A stretch of 64,000 bases of DNA from WRGT01 sp964450405 (GTDB lineage: Bacteria; Spirochaetota; UBA4802; UBA5550), in contig CAYVCQ010000001.1 in NCBI GenBank assembly GCA_964450405.1, positions 310,001 through 374,000 on the forward strand, read 5' to 3'. A program made the translations under genes and the position numbers. A model generated the notes under the pieces. The model did no database searches, was not told the origin of the DNA, and saw only the letters and a list, made by a program, of their open reading frames with translations. Below are positions 8,301 through 14,521 of this stretch, one piece after another (position 1 is the stretch's first letter; the number at the start of each line of letters is the position of its first letter).

Positions 8301-9906
8301 TAACAAGTTCTTCGCGAATTGAATCAATTGCCGGATTTGTAACCTGCGCAAAAACCTGCTTAAAATAATTAAACAGCGGCTGAGGTTTATCAGAGAAAAC
8401 CGCAATAGGAGTATCTGTACCCATAGACCCGACAGGCTCCTGGGTGGTCTCCGCCATGGGAATAATTATTTCTTCTATATCTTCTCTGTTATATCCAAAA
8501 CTTACCCTCAGCGCGTGAAGTTTTTCTTTTTCAATTTCAACAGAAACATTTTCCGGCTCGGAAATATCATCAAGCACGATTCTGTTTTTCTCAACCCATT
8601 CTTTATATGGTTTACTATGAGCTATCTTCTCCTTTACCTCTCTGTCGGGGATAATTCTCCCCTCCAGTGTATCAACCAGAAGAAGTTTACCCGGCATAAG
8701 TCTCCCTTTGAGCTCAATCTCTTCAGGAGAGAAATTCTGAACACCGACCTCGGATCCCATTACAATCATACCGTCTTTTGTAACTACATATCTCGAAGGA
8801 CGTAATCCATTTCTATCGAGAGTACCTCCGATATATCTTCCGTCACAGAATACCATCGACGCCGGTCCATCCCATGCCTCCATAAACGTAGAATGATACT
8901 CGTAGAAATATTTTAAATATTCAGGTATTGGATTTTTATCATTCCATGACTCGGGAATCATCATCATAAGAGCGTGAGGCATAGATCTCCCGGCGGCAAC
9001 AAGAAGTTCAACTGCATTATCAAATGAAGCAGAATCGCTCTTGCCCGGTTCGATGACCGGAAGTATTTTTTTCAAATCATCTCCGAGAATATCTGAACTG
9101 AAATCAGATTCTCTCGCCTGCATCCAGAACCTGTTCCCTTTAACTGTATTGATCTCTCCGTTGTGAGCAAGCATTCTGAATGGCTGAGCAAGATCCCATG
9201 AAGGAAACGTGTTTGTACTGAAACGGGAATGAACAAGCGCCATGGCACTCTCCATACGGTCATCACGAAGATCTTTATAATAATGCCGTACCTGGCCGGG
9301 CATCAGCATACCCTTATAGACAATTGTCTTTGAAGAAAGAGACGGCATATGAAAAAGATGTTTTCCATTAATCGACGACTCCCGCACAAGTCTTTCCGTA
9401 ACTTTCCGGGCAACAAAAAGTTTAAGTTCAAGATTAATGTTTTTATCAGATCCTTTTCCGATAAAAATCTGTTTTATAACAGGCTCCGATCTGCGGGCAA
9501 TATCTCCGATTACACTGCTCTCAACAACGACATCTCTCCAGTCTATTATTCTTAATCCTTCATCTGATAATACTTTCTCAAAGATATCCCTGCAGCTTTT
9601 CCGGTCACTCTCCTCAGAAGGAAAGAAGACCAGTCCCGCGCCATACTCACCCTCCGCAGGAAGATCTTTAATCTCCTGTGCGAAAAAAGAATGAGGAATC
9701 TGCATCATGATTCCGGAACCATCTCCGGTTTTGTTATCCGCTCCCTCGGCGCCGCGGTGAGTCATCCTTTCAAGAACCTCAAGTCCTCTTTTAATAATAT
9801 CGTATGACTTTTTACCTTTTATATTTGCAACAAAACCTATCCCGCAGGAATCATGTTCATTTGCAGGATCGTAAAGTCCGCTTTTTTCAAATCTGCTGTA
9901 ATTCAT
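5362..9906 (-). CDS. gltB: glutamate synthase large subunit
   Basis: 1514 aa, normal for the family. Transfers the amide of glutamine to 2-oxoglutarate. Domain order: N-terminal class II amidotransferase with Cys21 (HDSCGIGFVA) as nucleophile, exposed in the family by removal of a propeptide; central linker; FMN barrel with a 3Fe-4S motif in CVMMRKCHLNTCPVGVA; and the C-terminal glycine-rich beta-helix (GGxxGExFIRG). ATG 9906 follows CCGGAG. It is cotranscribed with gltD (one-base overlap). The leader contains a hairpin with a T-run (9933-9953) and a GTTACA palindrome (10171), possible regulatory sites. Confidence 0.97.
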   Translation of the reverse strand: MNYSRFEKSGLYDPANEHDSCGIGFVANIKGKKSYDIIKRGLEVLERMTHRGAEGADNKTGDGSGIMMQIPHSFFAQEIKDLPAEGEYGAGLVFFPSEESDRKSCRDIFEKVLSDEGLRIIDWRDVVVESSVIGDIARRSEPVIKQIFIGKGSDKNINLELKLFVARKVTERLVRESSINGKHLFHMPSLSSKTIVYKGMLMPGQVRHYYKDLRDDRMESAMALVHSRFSTNTFPSWDLAQPFRMLAHNGEINTVKGNRFWMQARESDFSSDILGDDLKKILPVIEPGKSDSASFDNAVELLVAAGRSMPHALMMMIPESWNDKNPIPEYLKYFYEYHSTFMEAWDGPASMVFCDGRYIGGTLDRNGLRPSRYVVTKDGMIVMGSEVGVQNFSPEEIELKGRLMPGKLLLVDTLEGRIIPDREVKEKIAHSKPYKEWVEKNRIVLDDISEPENVSVEIEKEKLHALRVSFGYNREDIEEIIIPMAETTQEPVGSMGTDTPIAVFSDKPQPLFNYFKQVFAQVTNPAIDSIREELVMSLTSYMGPRKNLLKETPEHCSLIKSFTPFFSNGEVEKIRESKNPLFKTKIIDSVFSPDKKNGSLENRIDAICREAESAVDEGFNIIIISDKKTDLNNVAIPSLLACAAVHHHLIKVKKRTRTGIIIETGEAREVMHFALLIGYGADAVNPYVVFATINELVKNRKLKVLGGYAECESNYIKSLNKGLLKILSKMGTSTIRSYRGAQVFEAIGLSDEFVSKYFTGTPTKISGIGTDQIALESIMKHEKAFVQKIQALESDGVYSYRKGGEKHAWNPETIYMLQWATRNNDYEKYKKFTALVDDQNRKPHCIRGLFDFNSIRPIPIDDVEPAVEIMKRLTTGAMSFGSISKDAHEAIAVAMNSIQGRSNCGEGGEDPQRFIRRADGTSARSAIKQVASGRFGVTSNYLANADEIQIKISQGAKPGEGGQLPGHKVDQIIAKTRHSTPGVTLISPPPHHDIYSIEDLAQLIFDLKNANPGARISVKLVSESGVGTVASGVAKAHADNILISGYDGGTGASPISSIKHAGLPWEIGLAETHQTLVKNDLRGRVKLQTDGQLKTGRDIVIAGILGAEEFGFGTGALIVLGCVMMRKCHLNTCPVGVATQDPELRKRFKGRPEHLINYFRFMAQETREIMAGLGVRTFDELIGRTDLLKKREIDHWKAKYVNLSDILFRPEEASNYETRCVKDQHHKIEHVLDKKLIERVKPSLDAGKEVNAYIEMPIHNTDRSVGGMLSYEISKKYGEAGIADDSVNCTFHGSAGQSFGLFLAKGVTFRLEGDANDYFGKGLSGGKLIVVPPKGSQFDTHENIIVGNTVLYGGTSGEAFIRGVAGERFCVRNSGVHAVVEGTGDHCAEYMTGGRILVLGKVGRNFAAGMSGGIAYVLDMDGDFEYFCNKGMVELSQIRDYDDQDFIIEMLKKHIHYTDSFIAKDIINKWYEYMPKFIRVLPLEYKRALNEMKTALIDEKLKAIREEEQIQECY

Positions 9907-9932
9907 TTAAAATCTCCGGATCAATAAAAATT

Positions 9933-9953
9933 GCAGATTGTTAAATAATCTGC
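9933..9953 (-). promoter_or_regulatory. leader hairpin ahead of gltB, attenuator-like
   Basis: On the minus strand GCAGATT pairs with AATCTGC across a 7-base loop and is followed by AATTTTTATTG, then the gltB ribosome-binding site. The layout resembles a weak intrinsic terminator inside the leader. The stem is only 7 bp, so attenuation is inference. Confidence 0.35.
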
Positions 9954-10170
9954 TCACGTCTCTAAAATATATTAATACTTAACTAACTTATCTAAGAATG
10001 CTTCGTCATCGCTGAAACATTGAGTCCCGGGGCGACACCCGGTCACACATCTCTTTGAAATTTTGAACTCTGCATAACTATCTAGTTACAATAATACAAA
10101 ATAATCAATATCGGCCAAAATGATAATAAAAAATACCTGTTTACCATCAATAAAAAAAAGCTTCCTGCAT

Positions 10171-10187
10171 GTTACATTATTGTAAAC
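10171..10187. promoter_or_regulatory. candidate operator upstream of gltBD (GTTACAT-N3-TGTAAAC)
   Basis: Quasi-palindrome GTTACATTATTGTAAAC about 265 bases upstream of gltB. A near-identical arrangement occurs upstream of gdhA at 22441, and GTTACA/TGTAAC arms occur upstream of amt. Confidence 0.35.
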
Positions 10188-10317
10188 ATTTAGCATGCCA
10201 GACACAACAATGTTCCATTTTTGTTATAAAAAAACCATAAACTCTATTCTAAACTTTTTTAAGTTTAATGCGAAGGCACTCTTAAACCGTAAAAATTAAA
10301 AAAAATACAAAATTTGA

Positions 10318-10347
10318 TTGACAATCGGAACTCTGTTCCGTTATTAT
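10318..10347 (+). promoter_or_regulatory. strong sigma-70-like promoter with a palindrome in the spacer
   Basis: Perfect -35 TTGACA (10318-10323), 18-base spacer, then TATTAT (10342-10347). The spacer holds CGGAAC-TCT-GTTCCG (10327-10341), a perfect 6-3-6 palindrome placed where a repressor would block RNA polymerase. No ORF with good signals follows closely, suggesting an RNA product or a long leader for the hydrolase at 10921. Confidence 0.5.
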
Positions 10348-10353
10348 TATAAC

Positions 10354-10710
10354 GTTCACGAAAAGTTAGGCTTGTTATTACTTTTCTTCCTGAAAGTTAT
10401 AGAGAAAACAGTTTTAAAGCTGTTGAGCAGTTATTTTACAACACCATCCTGAGGGAGGATTCTGGAGTTTACAGGATCTATAGCAGGTTTTTTTTACTAA
10501 ACGGCATACTTTTTACTCCATTGCCGTTTAGCAGACTAACCAGGCAAAAGACCTTCGGCTTACTCCATTCATCCACCCCCCCAAGAGGCATGAATGGACC
10601 TTGTCAAAGAGGAAGCTTAATACGTCCGGAACCTCTCCCGAAGGATGGTAATCCTCAAGACCGCAGATTGCGGTCACTAAACCCATCGAAACACACAAAC
10701 CCTTTAACAA
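10354..10710 (+). ncRNA. candidate structured RNA of unknown class
   Basis: Region downstream of the promoter at 10318 without a credible protein gene. It contains ATCCT-GAGGG-AGGAT, a T8 run (10488-10495), the 10-bp hairpin at 10497-10531, CCATTCAT...ATGAATGG (10564-10597) and GACCGCA-GAT-TGCGGTC (10659-10675). Base composition is less AT-rich than the flanks. I compared it mentally with tmRNA, RNase P RNA, SRP RNA, 6S RNA and common riboswitches and found no match. Boundaries are guesses. Confidence 0.3.
10497..10531. repeat. 10-bp perfect hairpin (CTAAACGGCA / TGCCGTTTAG)
   Basis: Arms 10497-10506 and 10522-10531, loop 15 bases. It follows a run of eight T residues rather than preceding one, so it is not a standard terminator on the plus strand. 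Confidence 0.6.
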
Positions 10711-10787
10711 TAAAATAATCAGAAATAAAAAAGATTAGTTGATATTAATATTAGTATATATAGTTATATTTATATGTTTAAAACTTT

Positions 10788-10902
10788 CCGCCCCTATCCG
10801 CCCTTTGGGCACCTTTCCCCATGAATGGGAGAAAGGATTTTTGAAACTGTTTACTATCACCTCTCCTCCCATTCATGGGGGAGATGGCCAGAGGGGGCGG
10901 GG
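10788..10902. repeat. inverted-repeat element, copy A (CCCATGAATGGGAG family)
   Basis: The outer end CCGCCCC pairs with GGGGCGG, and the inner CCCCATGAATGGGAG pairs with CTCCCATTCATGGGG, around a short AT-rich loop. The same layout and nearly the same bases recur at 20635-20767. Copy A ends some 18 bases before the hydrolase start at 10921, so it forms the leader of that gene. Confidence 0.8.
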
Positions 10903-10920
10903 CGCACACGAGGTTAAATT

Positions 10921-11784
10921 ATGACCAACATTCAGCCATTAATAAAAACCTGCAATATCGGAGATGCATCCATTGACTATCTTCATTATCCATCAGATGG
11001 TCCGGATCTCATCCTGCTTCACGCTACGGGATTTCTTCCATGGCTGTGGCATCCCATTGCAAAATCTCTCGCCGGATCATACAATATAATTGCTCCATAT
11101 TTCTGTGATCACAGAGATGCCGATCCGGATGATGGGGGTCTTGGCTGGAATCTACTCGCAGAAGATCTCTTTAAATTATGCAGCAAACTTGATTTAAAAT
11201 CACCTTTCGTGGCGGGCCACTCCATGGGCGGAACAGTTGCGGTACTTTGCGCTGCGCTTAACGGACTTGCCCCCTCAGGAATGATTCTTATTGAACCGAT
11301 ATTTCTTCCTGACATGGTTTACACTTCAAATATAAAAGTTGAACAACATCCGCTGGCATCAAAATCCATTAACAGGCGTAGTGAATGGGGCAGCTTTGAC
11401 GAAGCAATGTCATATTTAAAAAACAAAAAACTTTTCAGCAAATGGGATCACGAGATGCTTGAATTGTATTTGAAGTACGGAATGGTTACGGGAGATGGCG
11501 GAGGTTTGACACTTGCATGTTCTCCTCGAAAAGAGGCTTCACTCTTCATGGGAGGAAATTTTAAAAATCCCTGGCCGCTTATACCCGATATAAAATGCCC
11601 TGTACTAGTCGTCGAGGGTGGAACAAGCGATAATAAACTATTTATTGATTTAAAAAAAGCAACTGCTCTGTTTCCCGGAGGATCATACTTTGAAGTTCCG
11701 GAAGCCGGACATCTGATCCCCATGGAGCAGCCGGTGGTGATAACTGACATGATAAAGAGATTCTTTTCTGGAGAGAGATTGTAA
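10921..11784 (+). CDS. alpha/beta hydrolase
   Basis: 287 aa cytosolic alpha/beta-hydrolase fold. Nucleophile elbow GHSMGG with Ser101; probable acid Asp237 (EGGTSDNK) and base His264 (EAGHLIP); oxyanion region LLHATGF near residue 35. Substrate cannot be deduced; epoxide hydrolase, esterase and haloperoxidase-like relatives share these motifs. ATG 10921 is preceded by GAGG. It stands alone, and a palindromic element forms its leader. A second hydrolase with a different elbow lies convergently at 11915. Confidence 0.88.
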   Translation: MTNIQPLIKTCNIGDASIDYLHYPSDGPDLILLHATGFLPWLWHPIAKSLAGSYNIIAPYFCDHRDADPDDGGLGWNLLAEDLFKLCSKLDLKSPFVAGHSMGGTVAVLCAALNGLAPSGMILIEPIFLPDMVYTSNIKVEQHPLASKSINRRSEWGSFDEAMSYLKNKKLFSKWDHEMLELYLKYGMVTGDGGGLTLACSPRKEASLFMGGNFKNPWPLIPDIKCPVLVVEGGTSDNKLFIDLKKATALFPGGSYFEVPEAGHLIPMEQPVVITDMIKRFFSGERL

Positions 11785-11821
11785 AAATTTCAATGCTGCA
11801 GCAAAATACTATAAAATAAGA

Positions 11822-11859
11822 GATACTCATCCTGCACTGGAAGGTACAAGATGAGTATC
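11822..11859. terminator. bidirectional terminator between convergent hydrolase genes
   Basis: GATACTCATC (11822-11831) pairs perfectly with GATGAGTATC (11850-11859), located between the two convergent stops; A-rich and T-rich stretches flank it. Confidence 0.55.
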
Positions 11860-11914
11860 AATGCTGAGAAAAAAAATATTTACTATATCACGATTAAATT
11901 GTTTTTTATAAATA

Positions 11915-12793
11915 TTAAATCAGCTTTTCAATCCACTTCATGCAAAGATCCCATATCTCTTTACGGTTTATTTCATTGAAGTTTTCATGAAAGTTTTGAG
12001 GATATTTAACCATTTCAACCGGCTTCAGTGTTACTGACTTAAGGGCTTTTTCACTGCCGTCAGGATCAGCAAGATGGTCTTCTCCTGCAATAATACCAAA
12101 GAGAGGAGCCGCATTCCACTTCGACATGTTTTCTGCTACATATTTCTGTGCCTTTGCAGAAACTACTCCAAGTTTTGCGGAGCCCGTTGTTCCTCTAACA
12201 CCTGAAGCCTCATCTGCATGATGGCGGGCAGTTATCTCCTTGTCATGAGTTAACACATCTGTCAATGGTTCCGGCGATACCGCCAATTTAGGATAAAAAA
12301 TAGAAATGATTTTCGCTGCTGCGAGTAAAACAGGGGGAACTTTAACCTTGTTAACAATCCATGGAGATGAAACAATAATCCCTTTTACACCTGGATTCTT
12401 TCCGATAGTCAATCCGTAGTAAAGCGAAATCAAAGCTCCATTTGAATGCGAAAGAATAATTACAGGAATTCCGGGATTCTTTTCTTTAATATCTTTTAAA
12501 TAAAGATCAACATCCTTTGCATAGGTATCATATGAATCTATGTGAAAAAAATTTTTTTCTCCGGGATTATTCTTCGGAAAATCTCCATGCCATCGTAAAT
12601 CCAGAGCATATGTTGCAAGACCTTTGTCTTTAAAATAAAGTGCTGTGCTTATCCAGTCTCCGGCAAAAGCCATTCCCCCGTGAATAGCTACCAGTATCGC
12701 TCTTGGCTTACCTTCCGGAAGCCATATATGTGAAGCCAGCTTCGTTTTCCCATCAGGTTGAAAAATCTCATATTTTGATTCTGCATAGTCCAT
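11915..12793 (-). CDS. serine hydrolase of the lysophospholipase/monoacylglycerol lipase type
   Basis: 292 aa. HGG at 38-40 provides the oxyanion hole, SHSNGA contains the nucleophile Ser117, an Asp lies in AGEDHLADPDG, and a C-terminal His in the NFHENFNE segment; this order fits the Hydrolase_4 (serine aminopeptidase S33-like) family. No signal peptide, so probably cytosolic. Family members hydrolyse lysophospholipids or monoacylglycerols; the real substrate is unknown. ATG 12793 has GAGG seven bases upstream. Confidence 0.82.
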   Translation of the reverse strand: MDYAESKYEIFQPDGKTKLASHIWLPEGKPRAILVAIHGGMAFAGDWISTALYFKDKGLATYALDLRWHGDFPKNNPGEKNFFHIDSYDTYAKDVDLYLKDIKEKNPGIPVIILSHSNGALISLYYGLTIGKNPGVKGIIVSSPWIVNKVKVPPVLLAAAKIISIFYPKLAVSPEPLTDVLTHDKEITARHHADEASGVRGTTGSAKLGVVSAKAQKYVAENMSKWNAAPLFGIIAGEDHLADPDGSEKALKSVTLKPVEMVKYPQNFHENFNEINRKEIWDLCMKWIEKLI

Positions 12794-12842
12794 GTCTAAA
12801 CCTCATTTATAATTTTTTATATAGCTTTCACATAATTGTTAT

Positions 12843-12867
12843 TATAAAATGAATTTCTCATTTTATA
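12843..12867. repeat. AT-rich hairpin TATAAAATGA / TCATTTTATA
   Basis: Perfect 10-bp arms with a 5-base loop, upstream of the divergent genes at 12793 and 13216; could be an operator. Confidence 0.45.
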
Positions 12868-12898
12868 TAGGAAACATATGGATGACTCTTAAATTTAA

Positions 12899-13036
12899 AT
12901 GTTTGAACCCGTTGATTATCTGACAGCGGCAAATTCTATAGCAAACATTGAAAAAATAAACTCAGGGGTTAACTCTCTATTGAACAGGGAAATATCATAT
13001 ATAACCTCTGATGTCTACAATAATTCAATACAATAA
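12899..13036 (+). CDS. possible 45-aa hypothetical ORF
   Basis: ATG 12899 to TAA 13036, product starting MFEPVDYLTAANSIANIEK. Hydrophilic, with no recognised motif and no clear Shine-Dalgarno sequence. It could be a fragment of a lost gene or chance. Confidence 0.2.
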   Translation: MFEPVDYLTAANSIANIEKINSGVNSLLNREISYITSDVYNNSIQ

Positions 13037-13215
13037 CTCTTTTTCTTTAATTCAGAAGATTCGCTGATTACTGGCAAACACCATTAATATATAATGTAAA
13101 ATTAAATTTATGCGATCCTTACTTCAAAGGAGGAGTGATCGTACATTGTCTACTTGACAAATTCAGGATAACCAAGATAGATGCCTTTATTAACCACAAG
13201 TAAACGGGGACTGAT

Positions 13216-13800
13216 ATGCCTTTAATGATGATGCTGAAACAAATGCTTCCCGGACTCCTCCCGCTGTTTGTTTTTATGATTGCAGATGAGATCTGGGGAA
13301 CCAGAACCGGTTTATATGTGGCAGTTGCATTCGGAGTTATTGAACTTATACTTACAAGAATCAAAGACGGGAAGTACGACCGCTTTATAATATTTGATAC
13401 TGCATTTTTAGTAATCCTCGGGCTTGTCTCTATACTTCTTGAAAACGATATCTTCTTTAAATTAAAGCCTGCATTGATAGAAGGAATACTCTGCATTATA
13501 CTTGCAGTTTCAATATTCTCACCGGCAAACCTTATACTTGCAATGACCCGCCGGTACATGAAGAATGTTGAGATGACTTTAACCGATGCAGGAATAGCAG
13601 CAATGAAACGGATGCTGACAATTTTTCTATTTGTAGTTGCAATGCACACGGCTCTTGTGGTATATTCGGCATTCTTTATGTCTAAAGAAGCCTGGCTTTT
13701 TATCAGCGGAGGATTGTTCTACATTATTTTCGGAGTGCTGTTTGCAGGACAGATTCTTTATTATAAAATCAAAGGATGGAAAAATAAAAAGCCTTCCTGA
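13216..13800 (+). CDS. YciB/IspZ-like septation-associated inner-membrane protein
   Basis: 194 aa with about five hydrophobic helices. The order LLPLFVFMIADEIWG, a middle basic-aromatic stretch (RIKDGKYDRF), LENDIFFKLKPALIEGIL and a late helix pair parallels E. coli YciB (FLPLVVFF..., NDEFIKWKVTVIYALF). Known role of YciB: envelope and septum-related membrane protein that interacts with division and elongation factors. The C-terminal basic tail KGWKNKKPS is cytosolic. ATG 13216 is preceded by GGGGA. Similarity is recognised by eye, so family placement is probable, not certain. Confidence 0.68.
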   Translation: MPLMMMLKQMLPGLLPLFVFMIADEIWGTRTGLYVAVAFGVIELILTRIKDGKYDRFIIFDTAFLVILGLVSILLENDIFFKLKPALIEGILCIILAVSIFSPANLILAMTRRYMKNVEMTLTDAGIAAMKRMLTIFLFVVAMHTALVVYSAFFMSKEAWLFISGGLFYIIFGVLFAGQILYYKIKGWKNKKPS

Positions 13801-13822
13801 TTATTCATTCATAGAAGGCTTT
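13788..13822. terminator. intrinsic terminator shared by the yciB-like and Spo0M-like genes
   Basis: AAAGCCTTC (13788-13796) pairs with GAAGGCTTT (13814-13822), overlaps the yciB-like stop codon and is followed by a T-rich tail. The genes converge, so it may work both ways. Confidence 0.65.
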
Positions 13823-13842
13823 CTTATTTATAATTATTTAAT

Positions 13843-14316
13843 TTATGCCAGAGGTTTCATCTCTTTTACACAATTCGGATCAAAGGCAGCGCCCTTTACA
13901 TCGGCCATTGCCTTCAGCCAGAAGTTTGACTTCTCTCCATCCATAAATTTCCCAAGTCCGCCAAGTGCTTTGCCTACTTTTGATGATTCCATCATTCTAT
14001 CATTCTCTGATTTAACCATGGAATAGTTAAGTGTAAATGGAAACTCCCTTGTCTCACCAGGCATCATAAGAAATTCCTGCTCGTATTTCCACTCTCCAAG
14101 GTCGAAGGTTTTCATTGTTTCATCTTCTCCCTTGCCGATTCTCCAAACCTCTTCAAAACCTACTTCAACGCTTAAAATCTGCTGCTGATTTTTACTTGTA
14201 ATAATTACTTTCCCTTCGATTGTGCTGCCGGTTTTACTGAATGTATCAGCAACCTGGATCTCTACTTTTACTCCCACTATTCCCAAAAACTGTTTCACCT
14301 TCTGAAAAAAACTCAT
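13843..14316 (-). CDS. Spo0M/arrestin-like protein
   Basis: 157 aa, cytosolic. VEIQVADTFSKTGSTIEGKVIITSKNQ and the following beta-rich pattern resemble Spo0M (sporulation-control) proteins, which have an arrestin-like beta-sandwich. ATG 14316 is preferred because AGAGAGG precedes it; an upstream GTG at 14334 lacks such a signal. Spo0M proteins in non-sporulating bacteria have no agreed function. It follows the channel gene at 14522 in the same direction after a 205-base gap with a GC-rich hairpin, so coupling is uncertain. Confidence 0.65.
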   Translation of the reverse strand: MSFFQKVKQFLGIVGVKVEIQVADTFSKTGSTIEGKVIITSKNQQQILSVEVGFEEVWRIGKGEDETMKTFDLGEWKYEQEFLMMPGETREFPFTLNYSMVKSENDRMMESSKVGKALGGLGKFMDGEKSNFWLKAMADVKGAAFDPNCVKEMKPLA

Positions 14317-14371
14317 AAAAACCTCTCTATACACTATTTTTTAGTTCTTCTTTAAACAGCAGGTGCCCTGC

Positions 14372-14396
14372 GGGGCTGGCAAGGAGCTGCCGCCCC
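14372..14396. repeat. GC-rich hairpin between channel and Spo0M-like genes
   Basis: GGGGC-T-GGCA pairs with TGCC-GCCCC across a 6-base loop (one bulged T). No T-tract follows in the minus direction. Confidence 0.5.
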
Positions 14397-14521
14397 TTGA
14401 CCTTTTAAATACAAGCTATTAATATTTTATATCATAACTGTTATTTACCTGACTTGTTTTCTACTAATCAAAACTTCGATATAGATACTTCCAGATTGAC
14501 CGTATATGAAGTTTATTCTAA

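Larger units (their letters stand above)
12794..13215. other. intergenic region with hairpin and possible small ORF
   Basis: Holds a 10-bp AT-rich hairpin (12843-12867), a 45-codon frame (12899-13036) and an isolated AAAGGAGG at 13129-13136 that is not followed by a well-spaced start. TTGACA at 13154 could be the -35 of the YciB-like gene. Confidence 0.4.

Noticed and set aside
5539..9694. Many plus-strand open frames opposite gltB and gltD
   Set aside because: They are antisense shadows of long conserved genes, without ribosome-binding sites or family motifs.
10327..10341. LexA/SOS box reading of CGGAAC-TCT-GTTCCG
   Set aside because: Gram-positive SOS boxes have GAAC-N4-GTTC; here the spacer is 3, and no SOS gene follows.
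10600..10650. RNase P RNA or SRP RNA signature (GAGGAA...GTCCGGAA)
   Set aside because: Only scattered fragments match; the conserved order and the remaining core elements are missing.
10528..10710. 60-codon frames on both strands in the 10.5-kb gap
   Set aside because: No start signals; they overlap each other and hairpins. The region is better viewed as non-coding.
13129..13210. Perfect AAAGGAGG followed by a 22-codon GTG frame
   Set aside because: Spacing from the Shine-Dalgarno to GTG is one base, too short, and the peptide has no features.
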